Shown here piece after piece: positions 43,817 through 50,919 of a DNA stretch of 50,919 nt (positions are counted from its first letter, which is position 1; each line of letters opens with the position of its first letter). Source of the DNA: Acidobacteriota bacterium. Its GTDB lineage: Bacteria > Acidobacteriota > CAIWXX01. The notes below the pieces were generated by a model. The model had not been told where the DNA came from. It did no database searches and saw only the letters and a list, made by a program, of their open reading frames with translations. The stretch is taken from assembly GCA_016191015.1 (NCBI GenBank), contig JACPPM010000217.1, positions 1 through 50,919 on the forward strand. The letters run 5' to 3'. The position numbers and the translations under genes were made by a program.

Positions 43817-44514
43817 ACGAGACGGATTTCGGGCGCGCGCTCGAGCCCGTGATGGCTGGGGATGGCGGCCAGGTCCTTGCGGCCATGCTGCTCTCTCTCG
43901 TTCTCGGCGTCGCGGTCGCGCTTCTGTACCGTGTTTCGGTGCCAGGCCGGGTGCTGTCTCCGACGATTCAAAACTCTCTGGTGTTGCTCGCCATGGTCTC
44001 CGCAATGGTCATGATGGCGATCGGCAATAGCGTCGCGCGCGCCTTCGCACTCGTCGGCGCTCTTTCCATCGTTCGCTTCCGCACGCGGCTTCGAACGGCC
44101 TGGGACATCAGCTTCGTCTTTCTGAGCCTTGCCGTCGGGATCGGCTGTGGCGTGTCTTCCTACCACATCACGATCGTCGGCACCGTGCTCATCGCCCTCG
44201 CCGTCCTCGCGCTCAACGTCCTCCGCCTCACGGGAATGCGCGCCGATTGCATCCACATGCTCCGGTGCGACGTGGCCTCGTACGAGGGGATTGAGGCGGC
44301 CATGAACGCAGTCCTCGACCGCTTCGTCGCGCGCCGGTGGTTGATGGAGGCCCGTTCACTGCGATTCGGCGAGAGCCTCTCTCTGCGCTATCGAGTCCTC
44401 TTGCGCGGCCCCGATCGGCTCGGCGCCCTTCTCCGCGAGCTGGCCGGCGTCGAGGGGATCGAGCGCGTCGTGCTCGACACGACGGAGGAGGCGGCAGACG
44501 CAGAAGACGCATAG
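43813..44514 (+). CDS. DUF4956 membrane protein
   Basis: 233 residues with four helices (QVLAAMLLSLVLGVAVALLY, ILSPTIQNSLVLLAMVSAMVMMAIG-like, FVFLSLAVGIGCGVSSYHITI, TVLIALAVLALNVLRLTG) and the DUF4956 signature RAFALVGALSIVRFRTRLRT, followed by a cytoplasmic ferredoxin-like domain (about 145-225). The family resembles MgtC in plan and regularly accompanies VTC and CotH genes; its job is unknown, but an inner-membrane channel or adaptor for the VTC product is a reasonable guess. It overlaps the VTC gene by four bases. The FadL-like gene follows after 75 bases. Confidence 0.92.
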   Translation: MNETDFGRALEPVMAGDGGQVLAAMLLSLVLGVAVALLYRVSVPGRVLSPTIQNSLVLLAMVSAMVMMAIGNSVARAFALVGALSIVRFRTRLRTAWDISFVFLSLAVGIGCGVSSYHITIVGTVLIALAVLALNVLRLTGMRADCIHMLRCDVASYEGIEAAMNAVLDRFVARRWLMEARSLRFGESLSLRYRVLLRGPDRLGALLRELAGVEGIERVVLDTTEEAADAEDA

Positions 44515-44589
44515 ATGGGCCGGCGGATCAGAACCGCCGGCGAGATCCGGTCACTCGCAATCATGTTGACACATCCCAAAGGAGGGAAA

Positions 44590-45843
44590 ATGAAATCACC
44601 AAGGTCAGTTGCAGTTCTCGTGGGCTTCCTCATGGCCGGCGCGGCACCGGCGATCCACGCTGCCGGCTACGCGATCTATGAGCACGGTGCCAGAGCGATG
44701 GCGATGGGGGGTGCATTCACCGCCATCGCCGAGGGCCCCTACGCCATTTTCTACAACCCGGCCGGCATCGTCTGGAACGAAGGCACGGAGATCGGTTTCG
44801 GAACCACATTCATCAAGCCGTCCAGCTCATTCACCAGCGCCGCTGGCGCCGAGACCGACCAGGTCGAACGAACGTTCTTTCCTACGCACATCTATATGAC
44901 GAAGGACATCGGGGAGAAGGCGGCACTCGGCATCGGCTTCTTCTCGCCCTTTGGCCTGGCTGCCGAATGGCCGTCGAGCTGGACCGGCAAGTATCGCACG
45001 GTCAAGGCCGAATTGGAGACCTACTATCTGAACCCGACCCTGGCATACGAGCTCACCCCGAAGCTGTCTGTGGCCGGCGGCGTGGACGTGATCATCTCAA
45101 CGGCCGCTCTCGGACAGAAGATCTCTGCCGGCGGAGGACCGTTCGGTAGCCAGGGCGATGTGACGATGGACCTCACCGGAGACGGAACCGCGGTCAGCTT
45201 CAACGCCGGCATGCTCTACAAGCCCAGCGACAAGGTTTCGATCGGAGTCTCCTACCGGCACGGCGCCAATCTGGAGCTCGATGGACTGGCGGATTTCACC
45301 GCAGACGGAATGCTGTCATACGCCTTCCCGGACGGCAGGGCGACGACCGAGATCCATGTGCCCTACCTCATGGCGGCCGGTGTTGCCTTCAAGCCGTTCG
45401 ATCGCACCCGGATCGCTGTGGACGTCGACTTTCATGGATGGTCGGGCGCGGAGCAGATCACGATCACATACGACAACGCAATCGGCGACCCGTCTCATCA
45501 GACCAAGGAGAGCACGCTCGTTCAGAACTACGAGAATTCGGTCGTGCTCCGGATCGGACTCGAGCAGCAGATAGGCGATTCGATGTACCTGCGGGGCGGC
45601 TACGTCTACGATCAGACGCCTGTGCAGGACGCCTACCTCTCCCCCTCTCTGCCCGATGCGAACAGAAACGACTTCACGGCCGGCTTCGGGATCGCCCTGA
45701 AGAAGCTGAATCTCGATTTTGCGTACATGGCAGTCCTCAACGAGGATCGCGAAAGCGAGAACCAGGATCTTCCCGAGCTACTCGGTGGCTCGTATGAGAC
45801 GGTGGCGCATCTGTTCTCTGTGAGCCTCGGCTACAGGTTCTAG
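44590..45843 (+). CDS. FadL-family outer-membrane transport protein
   Basis: 417 residues from the ATG at 44590, which follows GGAGGG; an extension to 44515 is not supported. After the signal peptide (VAVLVGFLMAGAAPAIHAA) comes GYAIYEHGARAMAMGGAFTAIAEGPYAIFYNPAGI, with the NPAG motif of FadL/TodX/OmpP1 proteins. The rest is beta-barrel strands, ending SLGYRF with a terminal aromatic residue as outer-membrane barrels do. Relatives take up fatty acids or other hydrophobic compounds. The gene is 75 bases after DUF4956 on the same strand, so it may belong to the same operon. Confidence 0.93.
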   Translation: MKSPRSVAVLVGFLMAGAAPAIHAAGYAIYEHGARAMAMGGAFTAIAEGPYAIFYNPAGIVWNEGTEIGFGTTFIKPSSSFTSAAGAETDQVERTFFPTHIYMTKDIGEKAALGIGFFSPFGLAAEWPSSWTGKYRTVKAELETYYLNPTLAYELTPKLSVAGGVDVIISTAALGQKISAGGGPFGSQGDVTMDLTGDGTAVSFNAGMLYKPSDKVSIGVSYRHGANLELDGLADFTADGMLSYAFPDGRATTEIHVPYLMAAGVAFKPFDRTRIAVDVDFHGWSGAEQITITYDNAIGDPSHQTKESTLVQNYENSVVLRIGLEQQIGDSMYLRGGYVYDQTPVQDAYLSPSLPDANRNDFTAGFGIALKKLNLDFAYMAVLNEDRESENQDLPELLGGSYETVAHLFSVSLGYRF

Positions 45844-45876
45844 AAGCGGATTCTAGGAGACAGAAGGGGTGCAACA

Positions 45877-46165
45877 ATGATCCTGACCGATCGATGTTCG
45901 GAACATCTGAGATCCATCGACCCGTGCAGGTCGAGCTCAGTCATTCTGCTGCTCGCACTGGCAACAGTGCTCTTTCCTTGCGTGCTCCAGCCGCACATCG
46001 CCGGAGCGGACGATGCGGCCGCGTTTTTCGACAATCCCGGCGTGCACGAAATCCGAATCACGTTTGCCGATGAAGGATGGGGCGGCTGCATGGAGGAAAT
46101 TCACCAAGGCCACACCGGGCAGGAGCAACCGGGGCGCTTCGTCGGTGGTCCGGCCCGACACGTAG
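45877..46165 (+). pseudogene. CotH-gene remnant made by an internal deletion
   Basis: The first 65 codons match the start of the CotH gene, with AAAFFDNPGVHEIRITFADEGW near the end (AAAFFDDPGVHEIRLTFADEGW in CotH). The DNA then aligns with the last 94 bases of CotH, ending at the same TAG (46163-46165), but in another frame; read in that frame it gives WRKFTKATPGRSN (CotH: WKKLTKATPGTSN). The junction falls in GAAGGATGG, which is at 39448 in CotH and as GAAGGACGG at 41796. So about 2,348 bp were lost between 9-bp direct repeats. The kinase gene follows at once. Confidence 0.9.
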
Positions 46166-46201
46166 GGACAAGCGTGAAGCCGGATGAGGTGGGCTCTAGA
46201 G

Positions 46202-48037
46202 ATGCAAAAACCAACGCCCGAGCCGACGCCGAGTGCTAGACTAGCGGAGATGCGTCGAACCCGGACCTATCGACCAAAGACACTCTGGATCATTGCCGGT
46301 CTCGTCGGGCTTCTCGTGATACTCGCGATTCTCCAGTACACCTGGTTGAAGAAGTTGAGTGAGGACGAGCGGCAGCGCCTGCAGGCGAGTGCGGAGGTGT
46401 CGGCGGCGCACTTCGGCGAGGACTTCGAGCGTGAGATGGCGCGCCCGCTCACCTTTTTTCTGCCAAATCCCACGGCCCCAGATGAGGATCCCGTGCAGGC
46501 GCTCATCGAGAAGTACCGGAGATGGCGGTCGGAGGCACGGTATCCGACTCTCATCGGAGGCGCCTACGTCGTGGAGAGGACGCGGGAGAACACATTGGTG
46601 GTCCGTCGAGTCGAGGGCGAGGGGCTGAGCGAGGGACATCGTCCATGGCCACGAGGGCTCGAGGCTCACCGGGAGGCCATTGGTCAGGGGGAGGTCATCT
46701 TCGCTCTCCTCGGAGACCTCCCTGGGTTCCTGGTCCCGCTCGCCCCCTTCCCCTTCATGCCACCCGCAGGCGATACCTTGCCCACGGTCCGTGGATATGC
46801 AGTGATCGAGCTCAACATCGAGTTCATATCGAAGAGTTTCATCCCGGAGCTCGTGGATCGCTACTTCGGCATCGCAAAGGGACTCGACCTCGATGTGACC
46901 ATCCTCAACGGCGCACACCCTCAGGAGGTGGTCTACACCACGAGTCAGTTGCCGCGCGACGGGCCCCCGCCACCCAAGGTCACCGAGAGGCTCTTGTTCT
47001 CGCTGCGAAACATTCCGGAGCTCGGCGAGAGGGACGAGGGGCGTCCGGGCAGCGTTGGCTTCCCGTACGGTCAGGGACCGCCGTCACCGCCGAACCTCCC
47101 GGCCTTCGCGCGTCTGTTTCCCCCTCTATTCCCGCTCCCCAGCGCGCAACTCGCAGGCGAATGGAGGATCGTGGTGACGCACCCCGATGGATCTTTGGAG
47201 GAAGCCGTCAGGCGAATGCACGTCAGGCAGCTCGCCATCGGCCTCTCTGTCCTTCTCTTGCTCGGTGTGAGCGGCGTGCTGGTGATCGTTTCAGGGCATC
47301 GGGCACAGATCCTGGCGCGACAGCAGATGGAGTTCGTCGCCGGCGTTTCGCACGAGCTGTGCACGCCTCTGACGGCAATCAGGTCCGCCGGGCAGAACCT
47401 CGCCGATGGCATCATCTCGGACCCACAGACGGTGAAGAGCTACGGGAGCCTGGTCGAACGAGAGGGGCGCCGCCTCTCGGAGATGCTCACCGGCGTCATG
47501 GCCTTCGCGGGGATCGCATCCGGGCAGAGAGTGTACACACGAAAGTGCGTTTCGGTCTCTGCGGTCATCGACGAGGTCCTGGCAGACTGCAAGAGAGCTC
47601 TTGACGAGAGAGGGTTTACCGTCGAGACGCAGATTGAGGAGGTGGAGGTGGACGCGGATCCGTCCGCGTTGCGCCGCGCGCTCCAGAACCTCATCGACAA
47701 TGCGATCAAGTACGCCGGCTCCGAGCGGTGGATTGGAGTGGGCGCCAAGAAACTACTGGGAGAGGGAGGAAGCGAGATCGTCATCACCGTGACGGACCGC
47801 GGGATAGGGATTCCCAAGAAAGACCTGCCCCATATCTACGATCCTTTCTATCGATCCGAGGCGGTCGCCGCAGGTGGGACCCCCGGGAGCGGGCTGGGGC
47901 TGAATGTGGTGAGGCACATCATCGAAGGACACGGCGGCCGCATCGTGGTCGAGAGCACGCCCGGCAGGGGCACCTCCTTCGCACTCCATCTACCGGAATC
48001 CACGACCGCTGCCGGTCTGACTGGAGGTTCTGCATGA
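46202..48037 (+). CDS. Sensor histidine kinase
   Basis: About 611 residues from the ATG at 46202, preceded by GAGGTGGG; the ATG at 46250 is an alternative. Two helices (LWIIAGLVGLLVILAILQY and LAIGLSVLLLLGVSGVLVIVS) flank a periplasmic region (about 50-340). The cytoplasmic part has the HisKA motif GVSHELCTPLTAIRS with phospho-acceptor His384, then an HATPase domain (NLIDNAIKYAG, DRGIGIPKKDLPHIYDPFYR, GSGLGLNVVRHIIEGHGG). The residue after HEL is Cys387, where nearly all relatives have Arg. Its stop overlaps the OmpR-type regulator start by four bases, so the two form a cognate pair. Confidence 0.93.
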   Translation: MQKPTPEPTPSARLAEMRRTRTYRPKTLWIIAGLVGLLVILAILQYTWLKKLSEDERQRLQASAEVSAAHFGEDFEREMARPLTFFLPNPTAPDEDPVQALIEKYRRWRSEARYPTLIGGAYVVERTRENTLVVRRVEGEGLSEGHRPWPRGLEAHREAIGQGEVIFALLGDLPGFLVPLAPFPFMPPAGDTLPTVRGYAVIELNIEFISKSFIPELVDRYFGIAKGLDLDVTILNGAHPQEVVYTTSQLPRDGPPPPKVTERLLFSLRNIPELGERDEGRPGSVGFPYGQGPPSPPNLPAFARLFPPLFPLPSAQLAGEWRIVVTHPDGSLEEAVRRMHVRQLAIGLSVLLLLGVSGVLVIVSGHRAQILARQQMEFVAGVSHELCTPLTAIRSAGQNLADGIISDPQTVKSYGSLVEREGRRLSEMLTGVMAFAGIASGQRVYTRKCVSVSAVIDEVLADCKRALDERGFTVETQIEEVEVDADPSALRRALQNLIDNAIKYAGSERWIGVGAKKLLGEGGSEIVITVTDRGIGIPKKDLPHIYDPFYRSEAVAAGGTPGSGLGLNVVRHIIEGHGGRIVVESTPGRGTSFALHLPESTTAAGLTGGSA

Positions 48038-48777
48038 TGCCCGACACCGGGACGCAAGGGAGGGCGCCTGACGAGGAGCGCGCGATACCCGCGGCCAGGA
48101 TCCTGCTGGTCGAAGACGAGCCGAGCCTAGTGTTGACGCTGCGCGATCGCCTGGTGGCAAACGGCTATCACGTCGAGTCGTGCGGAGACGGCCAGTCGGC
48201 GTTGGCGCTCGCGAATCGCAAGCCGTTCGACCTCGTCATTCTCGATGTCATGCTCCCGGGAATGGACGGGTTGGACGTCTGTCGCGAGCTGCGGAGGCGT
48301 GGAATGGAGCTTCCGATTCTCATGTTGACCGCGCGATCGCAGGTCGTCGACAAAGTCGTCGGACTGAAGCTGGGAGCGGACGACTATGTGACGAAGCCCT
48401 TCGAGATGATGGAGCTTCTGGCCCGAGTGGAGGCGATGCTTCGACGGGGCCGCGGGCCGCTGCTGCTAACCGGCGAGGGGGTGTTTTGCTTTGGCGATAT
48501 CCGCGTCGATTTCAAGAGAGCCGAAGTGTGTCGCAACGGCGAGGTCATCGCCCTGTCGGCGATGGAGTATCGATTGCTCCGCCATTTCGTCGAGAACCGC
48601 GGAGCTGTGATTTCACGCGACAAGCTCCTCGACCACGTATGGGGCTATGATGCCACCGCGTTCTCACGCACCGTCGACGTGCACGTCGCATCCTTGCGCC
48701 AGAAGATCGAACCCTCCCCGCAGCACCCACGATTCATCATCACGGTGCACAGACTGGGATACCGTTTCGACGGATGA
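48034..48777 (+). CDS. OmpR/PhoB-type response regulator
   Basis: 247 residues: a receiver domain (about 22-138; ILLVEDEPSLVLTLRD, acceptor Asp71 in LVILDVMLPG, Lys in YVTKPFEMMEL) and an OmpR-type winged helix (about 148-245; ALSAMEYRLLRHFVENRG, ending TVHRLGYRFDG). The receiver carries a short N-terminal extension. It is translationally coupled to the kinase at 46202. OmpR-type regulators bind direct repeats spaced about one helical turn; the TTAC repeats at 36169 and 38568 are candidate targets because the CpxP-like gene of the cassette lies behind one of them. Confidence 0.95.
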   Translation: MMPDTGTQGRAPDEERAIPAARILLVEDEPSLVLTLRDRLVANGYHVESCGDGQSALALANRKPFDLVILDVMLPGMDGLDVCRELRRRGMELPILMLTARSQVVDKVVGLKLGADDYVTKPFEMMELLARVEAMLRRGRGPLLLTGEGVFCFGDIRVDFKRAEVCRNGEVIALSAMEYRLLRHFVENRGAVISRDKLLDHVWGYDATAFSRTVDVHVASLRQKIEPSPQHPRFIITVHRLGYRFDG

Positions 48778-48811
48778 CCCACGGCAGAGCCGCGAGGGTG
48801 AGGGAGCGGTC

Positions 48812-48955
48812 GAGACAGACTTGGATCCGGCTTTCGACGCTCCGATTTCCAGGCTGCTCGCGGTCTACTCCGAATTCCCGGCCATCCCAATCACGCACCG
48901 GGACGTGAGGCGCGCCGTCTCCGATTTGAGCGCAGTGGTCTCGCGGGCCCGTTAG
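48812..48955 (+). pseudogene. Duplicated 3' end of the secreted-protein gene at 19061
   Basis: Starting at TAGCCGCGAGGG-like sequence, the DNA from about 48819 matches 20108-20248, for example GAATTCCCGGCCATCCC and ATCACGCACC, and ends with a stop at the homologous place. The frame is kept: LLAVYSEFPAIPITHRDV here against LLVVYSEFPAIPITHQDV in the parent. There is no start codon with a ribosome-binding site, so it is a gene fragment. It lies directly after the OmpR-type regulator gene. Confidence 0.85.
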
Positions 48956-49221
48956 AGCACGCCTCGAGCAGCCTCATTCCCTGAACCTGAACGGGAGTGC
49001 GCCTGCCGGATCAAGCGGCGCGCGATCGCGGGCAGGGGGATGTCGAGTGACAGAGCGTCCTCGAAGTCGAGGGCGGGCGAGAAGTCATTCCCGGTGAAAC
49101 GCGCCCGGTCGGTCGAGCGGTCCTCGGCGACGACAATCTCGGTGCCGAAATCCGCCTCTTGTGAGAGGATGCTATCGAGCGCCTGCGCGAGGAACCGCTC
49201 GTGGTCTGAGGGGTGATGCAC
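48952..49221 (-). pseudogene. Glycosyltransferase family 2 fragment with unknown tail
   Basis: The frame reads SDHERFLAQALDSILSQ, then EIVVAEDRSTD, the opening part of GT2 glycosyltransferases up to the nucleotide-binding strand. The reading then passes into FTGNDFSPALDFEDALSLD, whose origin I do not recognise, and stops at about 48952. It begins inside the sequence that ends the aminotransferase fragment, so it is fused to it out of frame. The DxD motif and the rest of the enzyme are missing. Confidence 0.7.
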
Positions 49222-49625
49222 TCCGCGACACGTGCTGGGTCGAGGGTGCCGGTGCGAGGGTCGACGTCGCAGAAGACGGGCTTCAGGCCGATCCAGCTAA
49301 GGGCATGCGCAGTAGCGATGAAGGTGAGCGATGGCACGACGACCTCGCCCGTGAGGCCCAGAGCGTGAGCAACAATCTGCAAACCCGTCGTGGCGTTGCA
49401 GACCGCAATGCAGAACGCCACTTTCAGGCGCTCCGAGACCTGCCTCTCGAACTCGCGCACCATCGCGCCGTCGTTCGTCAGCCATCGGCGGTCCAGCACC
49501 TCCGTGATGCGGCGCGCGAAATCCTCACGCCTTCCGATGTGCGGGCTCCCGACGAAAACGGTCTCGGTGAAGGCAGGCGGTCCGCCGAACAGTGCCAGAT
49601 CGCTCACGCACCTCTTGATCATCAA
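49205..49625 (-). pseudogene. DegT/DnrJ/EryC1 aminotransferase, truncated
   Basis: About 140 residues of the N-terminal half of a sugar aminotransferase: RRWLTNDGAMVREFERQVSE, AVCNATTGLQIVAHALGLTG, VVVPSLTFIATAHALSWIG and PVFCDVDPRTGTLDP, ending at ECITPQT. The catalytic Lys lies further on and is missing, as the DNA changes at about 49205 into a glycosyltransferase fragment in another frame. Such proteins make amino sugars for surface polysaccharides, so a larger sugar locus was probably here once. Confidence 0.8.
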
Positions 49626-49710
49626 CGGCCACGATGGCGACAGTTCATTCCCTCGACCGGGATCATATCGATAACTGATAGCAGGTTTACGCCGGCGAGT
49701 AAACTCGCCG

Positions 49711-49962
49711 TTGCTCGCAGTGTGCGATCAGCCGTTGGCTAATAAGAAGTATGCCAACGCGCACGTCGAGGACATCACCCGCTGGCTGGCCAGACGATCT
49801 CTCGGAGGGAGCTCGGCTGATTTCTCCGAAACGATGAAGGGCTTGTTCAATGCGTCCTCGTCCGTGTACATGCAGGCGACAGACGAGACACTGTCGATGC
49901 TCAAATGGCTGCGGCAGTTTGCCGATGCGCTCTCCAAGCAGGAGGGGCAGCCAGGAGAATGA
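49711..49962 (+). pseudogene. Fragment of an unrecognised gene, paralogue of 31715
   Basis: One open frame covers NAHVEDITRWLARRSLGGSS, then FSETMKGLFNASSSVYMQATD and LSMLKWLRQFADALSKQEG. Its codon pattern looks coding, but the start is poor (no ribosome-binding site), and the last 62 bases overlap the convergent PIN gene. A decayed copy lies at 31715-31930. It may be the 3' end of a larger lost gene or a small intact one. No family is recognised. The stretch 49626-49710 upstream shows nothing. Confidence 0.5.
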
Positions 49963-50329
49963 GCCAGGCATCGCGAGGGCTTACGATGCGCATTGGGCCC
50001 ACGTGGCGACGGGCCAGGACCTCCTTGTCTTCTGTGACGAATAGGTCCGCACCAGCCGTGGCCGCAGCGGCTACCAGGCGTTCGTCGGGACTTCCGAGAC
50101 GAAGGGGGGCATCCTCGATGGCGACCGTCATCGCCCATAGCTCCTTGATCCACTTCAGCACCCCGTTGGGTGGCCGGAGTTTCCGCGAAACCACATCGAA
50201 CAACTCGCGCCGGCTCAGATCACAGGTGAGAACGACATGGTCGCTCAGGCACACGGTCACAAGATCCTGGCACAGTCCGTTGGTGGCGACTGCGGCGACC
50301 CAGACATTGGTGTCGAGAAAGACCCTCAA
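49901..50329 (-). CDS. PIN-domain toxin (VapC-like ribonuclease)
   Basis: About 142 residues. The PIN fold is shown by the acidic residues in RVFLDTNVWVAA, LSRRELFDVVSRKL, GSPDERLVAAAATAGADLFVTEDKEVL, the usual Mg-binding site of VapC-like ribonucleases. The start is probably the TTG at 50329, which overlaps the antitoxin stop by four bases (TTGA); an ATG at 50365 inside the antitoxin gene is the alternative. The tail (LAAPPAWRAHRQTAAAI) may be longer than usual. With the gene before it, it forms a toxin-antitoxin pair. Confidence 0.85.
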   Translation of the reverse strand: MRVFLDTNVWVAAVATNGLCQDLVTVCLSDHVVLTCDLSRRELFDVVSRKLRPPNGVLKWIKELWAMTVAIEDAPLRLGSPDERLVAAAATAGADLFVTEDKEVLARRHVGPMRIVSPRDAWLILLAAPPAWRAHRQTAAAI

Positions 50330-50544
50330 GACACTTCCCGAAAGACGTCCTCTTCGGTCAACCACCCAATGGTGCGGGCTCGCGGCACTAGACTGGCTCG
50401 AATTACGTCGAGCTTGGCCTGGACGAAATGGCGGCGCAACGCCTCCCGCACGACATCACTCCGCGATTTCCCGGAATGCGAGGCCAACTTGGCGAGCTCG
50501 GCCGCTTCTCGTTTGCTCAGCCGCACTGTCAGCGTCGTCTCCAC
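50326..50544 (-). CDS. Ribbon-helix-helix antitoxin
   Basis: About 72 residues from a GTG at 50544, which follows GGGAGG by 7 bases. An upstream ATG at 50565 overlaps that ribosome-binding site. TTLTVRLSKREAAELAKLA and GKSRSDVVREALRRHF are a typical ribbon-helix-helix DNA-binding domain, and the C-terminal part would bind and inhibit the PIN toxin. Such proteins repress their own promoter; the palindrome-like TCATACGGAGTGTATCATGA just upstream (50571-50591) is a candidate operator. Confidence 0.87.
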   Translation of the reverse strand: METTLTVRLSKREAAELAKLASHSGKSRSDVVREALRRHFVQAKLDVIRASLVPRARTIGWLTEEDVFREVS

Positions 50545-50570
50545 AATGTGCCTCCCATAATGCACGACAT

Positions 50571-50591
50571 TGTCATACGGAGTGTATCATG
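50571..50591 (-). promoter_or_regulatory. Candidate operator of the toxin-antitoxin pair
   Basis: In this stretch the sequence TCATAC and GTATCATGA form an imperfect dyad (CATAC/GTATC with GTATGA in reverse) about 30 bases before the antitoxin start. Ribbon-helix-helix antitoxins normally bind such sites to repress the operon. Inference only. Confidence 0.35.
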
Positions 50592-50675
50592 ACACGTCAG
50601 GCCGCTGTACCGAAGTACATGGGGACGGACTTCAACTCGGCGCCGCCCGGTCACCGGTTCCAGATGGTCCTTCCC

Positions 50676-50919
50676 TAACGCGGACCAGCCGCAACCAAAC
50701 AGGGTGGCGGCGTCCCAGGGTCTGGCCGCTCCGGACTCCTCTCAGGAAAGCAGGAAGTTAGGAAGGCAGGAAGGGGTCTGTTCGATGCCACCCTGTGCTC
50801 CGCAGATGACTGCTCCGTTCCTGCATTCCTCCCTTCCTGCTTTCCTGAGAGGGGGTTCGGAGGATCTCGCCCTCTCGAGAGTCTTGCCATTTCGTGTCAA
50901 CACGCAACTTGTAAGAGAC
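50676..50919. repeat. AGGAAAGCAGG element, full copy 2
   Basis: The element begins TAACGCGGACCAGCCGCAAC and continues past the window end. CCTCTCAGGAAAGCAGGAAG (50738-50757) is a perfect 20-bp inverted repeat of 50833-50852, as in copy 1 at 30086; the loop differs by a few bases and a short insertion. It ends GCCATTTCGTGTCAACACGC, the terminal motif shared with 10262 and 24455. It lies just upstream of the toxin-antitoxin operon. Confidence 0.88.

Noticed and set aside
30086-50919. Insertion sequence
   Set aside because: The AGGAAAGCAGG elements encode no transposase and are only about 240 bp, so a mobile element cannot be claimed beyond a MITE-like possibility.

Overview
The window is GC-rich and reads as one chromosomal stretch of a Gram-negative, probably uncultured, environmental bacterium. 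Pointers are an outer-membrane FadL-type barrel, a CpxP/Spy-like periplasmic protein, two c-type multihaem cytochromes, a Hanks-type kinase with TPRs, beta-propeller sensor kinases and large secreted proteins. That mix suits Acidobacteriota or a neighbouring phylum, but no marker gene here fixes the taxonomy. I see no rRNA, tRNA, CRISPR array, transposase or phage module.

Layout. 0.4-8.1 kb: a J-domain/TPR protein and a Ser/Thr kinase in tandem, a two-YHS copper P-type ATPase, a methyltransferase and a glycerol-3-phosphate dehydrogenase. 8.1-20.3 kb: a REC-PAS-PAS-GGDEF protein with an in-frame pentapeptide repeat, small membrane and secreted proteins of unknown function, a TIGR01777 epimerase, an overlapping three-gene operon (CDP-alcohol phosphatidyltransferase, GtrA-like protein, SDR) and a secreted protein. 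20.5-28.3 kb: a Cache/PAS/GAF hybrid histidine kinase, then a propeller histidine kinase coupled to a NarL-type regulator. 28.4-35.4 kb: an 11-haem cytochrome, an alpha/beta hydrolase, a 4-haem cytochrome and a secreted beta-helix/BACON/IPT protein. 36.2-45.8 kb: an HXXEE membrane protein with a CrtI-like oxidoreductase, then a cassette of Spy-like protein, CotH kinase-like protein with lamin-tail domains, HlyD-like protein, VTC-type polyphosphate polymerase-like protein, DUF4956 protein and FadL-like barrel. 45.9-50.9 kb: a kinase/OmpR-type regulator pair between gene remnants, then an RHH antitoxin/PIN toxin pair.

Two themes go beyond single genes. First, CotH-HlyD-VTC-DUF4956, headed by a Spy-like gene, looks like a coupled envelope system. 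The 5' leader of the Spy-like gene recurs upstream of the HXXEE-CrtI pair with the same spacing and tandem TTAC motifs resembling a CpxR box, and a kinase/OmpR-type regulator pair lies just downstream. Second, the window carries much repeat and decay material. There are at least five families of small hairpin-forming intergenic repeats. A second CotH gene has collapsed by a 2.35-kb deletion between 9-bp direct repeats, and the 3' end of the 19-kb secreted-protein gene is duplicated at 48.8 kb. An aminotransferase/glycosyltransferase mosaic remains near 49 kb, and two related fragments of an unknown gene lie at 31.7 and 49.8 kb.
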